Positions 15,241 to 15,761 of a DNA stretch of 15,761 nucleotides are shown one piece after another. The notes below the pieces were generated by a model. The model did not search any database. It had not been told where the DNA came from and saw nothing but the letters and a program-made list of their open reading frames with translations. The stretch is from Ga0077536 sp943370145 (GTDB lineage: Bacteria > Pseudomonadota > Gammaproteobacteria > Ga0077536). Position 1 is the first letter of the stretch, and every line of letters starts with the position of its first letter. The stretch covers positions 1-15,761 of the forward strand of contig CALRPY020000080.1 of assembly GCA_943370145.1 (NCBI GenBank). The letters run 5' to 3'. The position numbers and the translations under genes are program-made.

Positions 15241-15302
15241 GTCGCGGCCGTCTCCTGAAAGCCCGGGCTGCACGGTCGCGGCGGCAGTCACGCCGGGCTG
15301 CT

Positions 15303-15325
15303 CCCGCCAGGCCCGTCGCGGCGGG
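15303..15325 (+). terminator. Weak GC hairpin after the CNNM gene
   Basis: CCCGCC (15303-15308) can pair with GGCGGG (15320-15325) around an 11-nt loop, 62 bp after the CNNM stop. No T-tract follows, so it is at best a weak or Rho-assisted end. The palindrome AGCCCGGGCT (15260-15269) lies closer to the stop. The rest of the gap up to 15374 holds nothing I can identify. Confidence 0.2.
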
Positions 15326-15374
15326 CAGCGGCAGAATGCCGCACCCCCGGCGCTCGCGACGCGAAGATTGCTGG

Positions 15375-15383
15375 TGCTACACT
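15375..15383 (+). promoter_or_regulatory. Candidate extended -10 promoter of the tonB-like gene
   Basis: TGCTACACT matches the extended -10 form TGnTATAAT, with two mismatches in the hexamer. No convincing -35 is visible, as is common for extended -10 promoters. Transcription would start near 15390, giving a leader of about 93 nt before the tonB-like ATG at 15483. The 18-codon reading frame at 15430 lies in this leader. No Fur-box-like AT-rich palindrome was seen in the gap. Confidence 0.4.
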
Positions 15384-15429
15384 GCGGCGCTTCCCCGAGC
15401 CGTCCAACCAGGAATACCGCCCGCCGGCC

Positions 15430-15486
15430 ATGTTCGATGCCGCCACCGCTGCAATTGCCGCCTTGGTGCGAGGCGCCACGCGATGA
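15430..15486 (+). CDS. Possible 18-codon leader peptide overlapping the tonB-like start
   Basis: An ATG at 15430 opens a frame of 18 residues, MFDAATAAIAALVRGATR, whose TGA overlaps the ATG of the TonB-family gene as ATGA. The overlap and position resemble a translationally coupled leader. Against it, the nearest AGGA (15410-15413) is about 16 nt from the start, which is too far. The sequence is short and plain. Chance is a real alternative in this GC-rich DNA. Confidence 0.2.
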   Translation: MFDAATAAIAALVRGATR

Positions 15487-15761
15487 GTGCGACAGCCTCG
15501 TTGCGCATGGGCGATGCGTCAGGGCGTCGCCTGACGGACGCAGGCGACTGTCGCCGCTCGGACCTCGTGCTGCTGGGCTTGTTGTCGCTTGTGCTGCACG
15601 CGTGGGTCTGGCAGCTCGCGGTGCGCCAGACCCCGCCGCCCGACTCGCAAGCGAAACCGCTGCCGATCGAAATCCAGCTCGTGGCGCCGCCGGCCCCGAA
15701 GCCCGTCGCGCCGCCGCCCCCGCCGCAGGTCGTGCCGCAACCGCCGCCGCCGAAGCCGGCG
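15483..15761 (+). CDS. tonB: TonB-family energy-transducing protein, N-terminal fragment
   Basis: The first 93 codons run off the right edge without a stop. A cytoplasmic N-terminus of about 27 residues leads into one hydrophobic segment (LVLLGLLSLVLHAWVWQLAV). It contains S35-x3-H39, the SxxxH motif that contacts ExbB in TonB and TolA proteins. A periplasmic, proline-rich spacer begins at about residue 50, with runs of APPAPKPVAPPPPPQ and PQPPPPKP. This is the standard TonB layout; the diagnostic C-terminal domain is outside the window, so TolA-like proteins are the main alternative. TonB couples proton motive force through ExbB and ExbD to outer-membrane receptors. The start has GAGG (15470-15473) 9 nt upstream. 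The long proline run makes the identification firm at family level, but the exact paralogue is unknown. Confidence 0.75.
   Translation, partial: MSATASLRMGDASGRRLTDAGDCRRSDLVLLGLLSLVLHAWVWQLAVRQTPPPDSQAKPLPIEIQLVAPPAPKPVAPPPPPQVVPQPPPPKPA

Noticed and set aside
1..15761. Search for CRISPR arrays, tRNA or rRNA genes, insertion sequences and direct-repeat boundaries
   Set aside because: No regularly spaced repeats, no cloverleaf-like gene ends, no transposase or integrase motifs and no obvious target-site duplications were found by reading the sequence.

Overview
The window is GC-rich chromosomal DNA of a proteobacterium. A gammaproteobacterium with oxidative and xenobiotic metabolism is the most likely source, but that is an inference from gene content: a TonB N-terminus, a hybrid kinase with Hpt domain, a GGDEF/EAL regulator, Rieske and luciferase-like oxygenases, and a CNNM/CorC protein. 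No rRNA, tRNA, insertion sequence, CRISPR array or phage gene was seen. Genes are packed tightly, and codon use looks uniform by eye.

Left block (1-6341, all minus strand, read right to left). A response regulator with REC-PAS-GGDEF-EAL architecture (4101-6341) overlaps a membrane hybrid histidine kinase (1297-4104, HisKA-HATPase-REC-REC-Hpt) by a TTGA start/stop overlap. A YpfJ-type membrane-anchored zinc metallopeptidase (336-1190) follows. Then comes the first 56 codons of a luciferase-like flavin monooxygenase that runs off the left edge. Upstream of the regulator, at 6354-6370, lies a strong match to a sigma-54 promoter, with a dyad-rich, AT-richer segment about 120-170 bp further upstream (6462-6516). 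Together they suggest an RpoN-controlled phosphorelay that sets cyclic di-GMP.

Middle block (6511-10448, minus strand). A cytoplasmic bis-MGD molybdopterin oxidoreductase (8376-10448), an AzoR-type FMN oxidoreductase (7716-8348) and a Rieske ring-hydroxylating oxygenase alpha subunit (6511-7653) are separated by only 27 and 62 nt. They look like one redox or catabolic transcription unit. No ferredoxin, reductase or beta subunit is present in the window.

Right block (10581-15240, plus strand, divergent from the middle block). An uncharacterised lipoprotein, a ketopantoate-reductase-family protein, a two-domain protein (hexapeptide acyltransferase fused to a helical, possibly alpha/alpha-toroid domain) and a CNNM/CorC-type membrane protein are joined by a 1-nt gap, a 4-nt gap and an ATGA overlap. 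This is the block least explained by known pathways, and the fusion protein is the most unusual gene in the window.

Right edge. After a 242-bp gap with an extended -10 promoter candidate, a TonB-family gene begins at 15483 and runs off the window. It is preceded by a possible 18-codon leader that overlaps its start.
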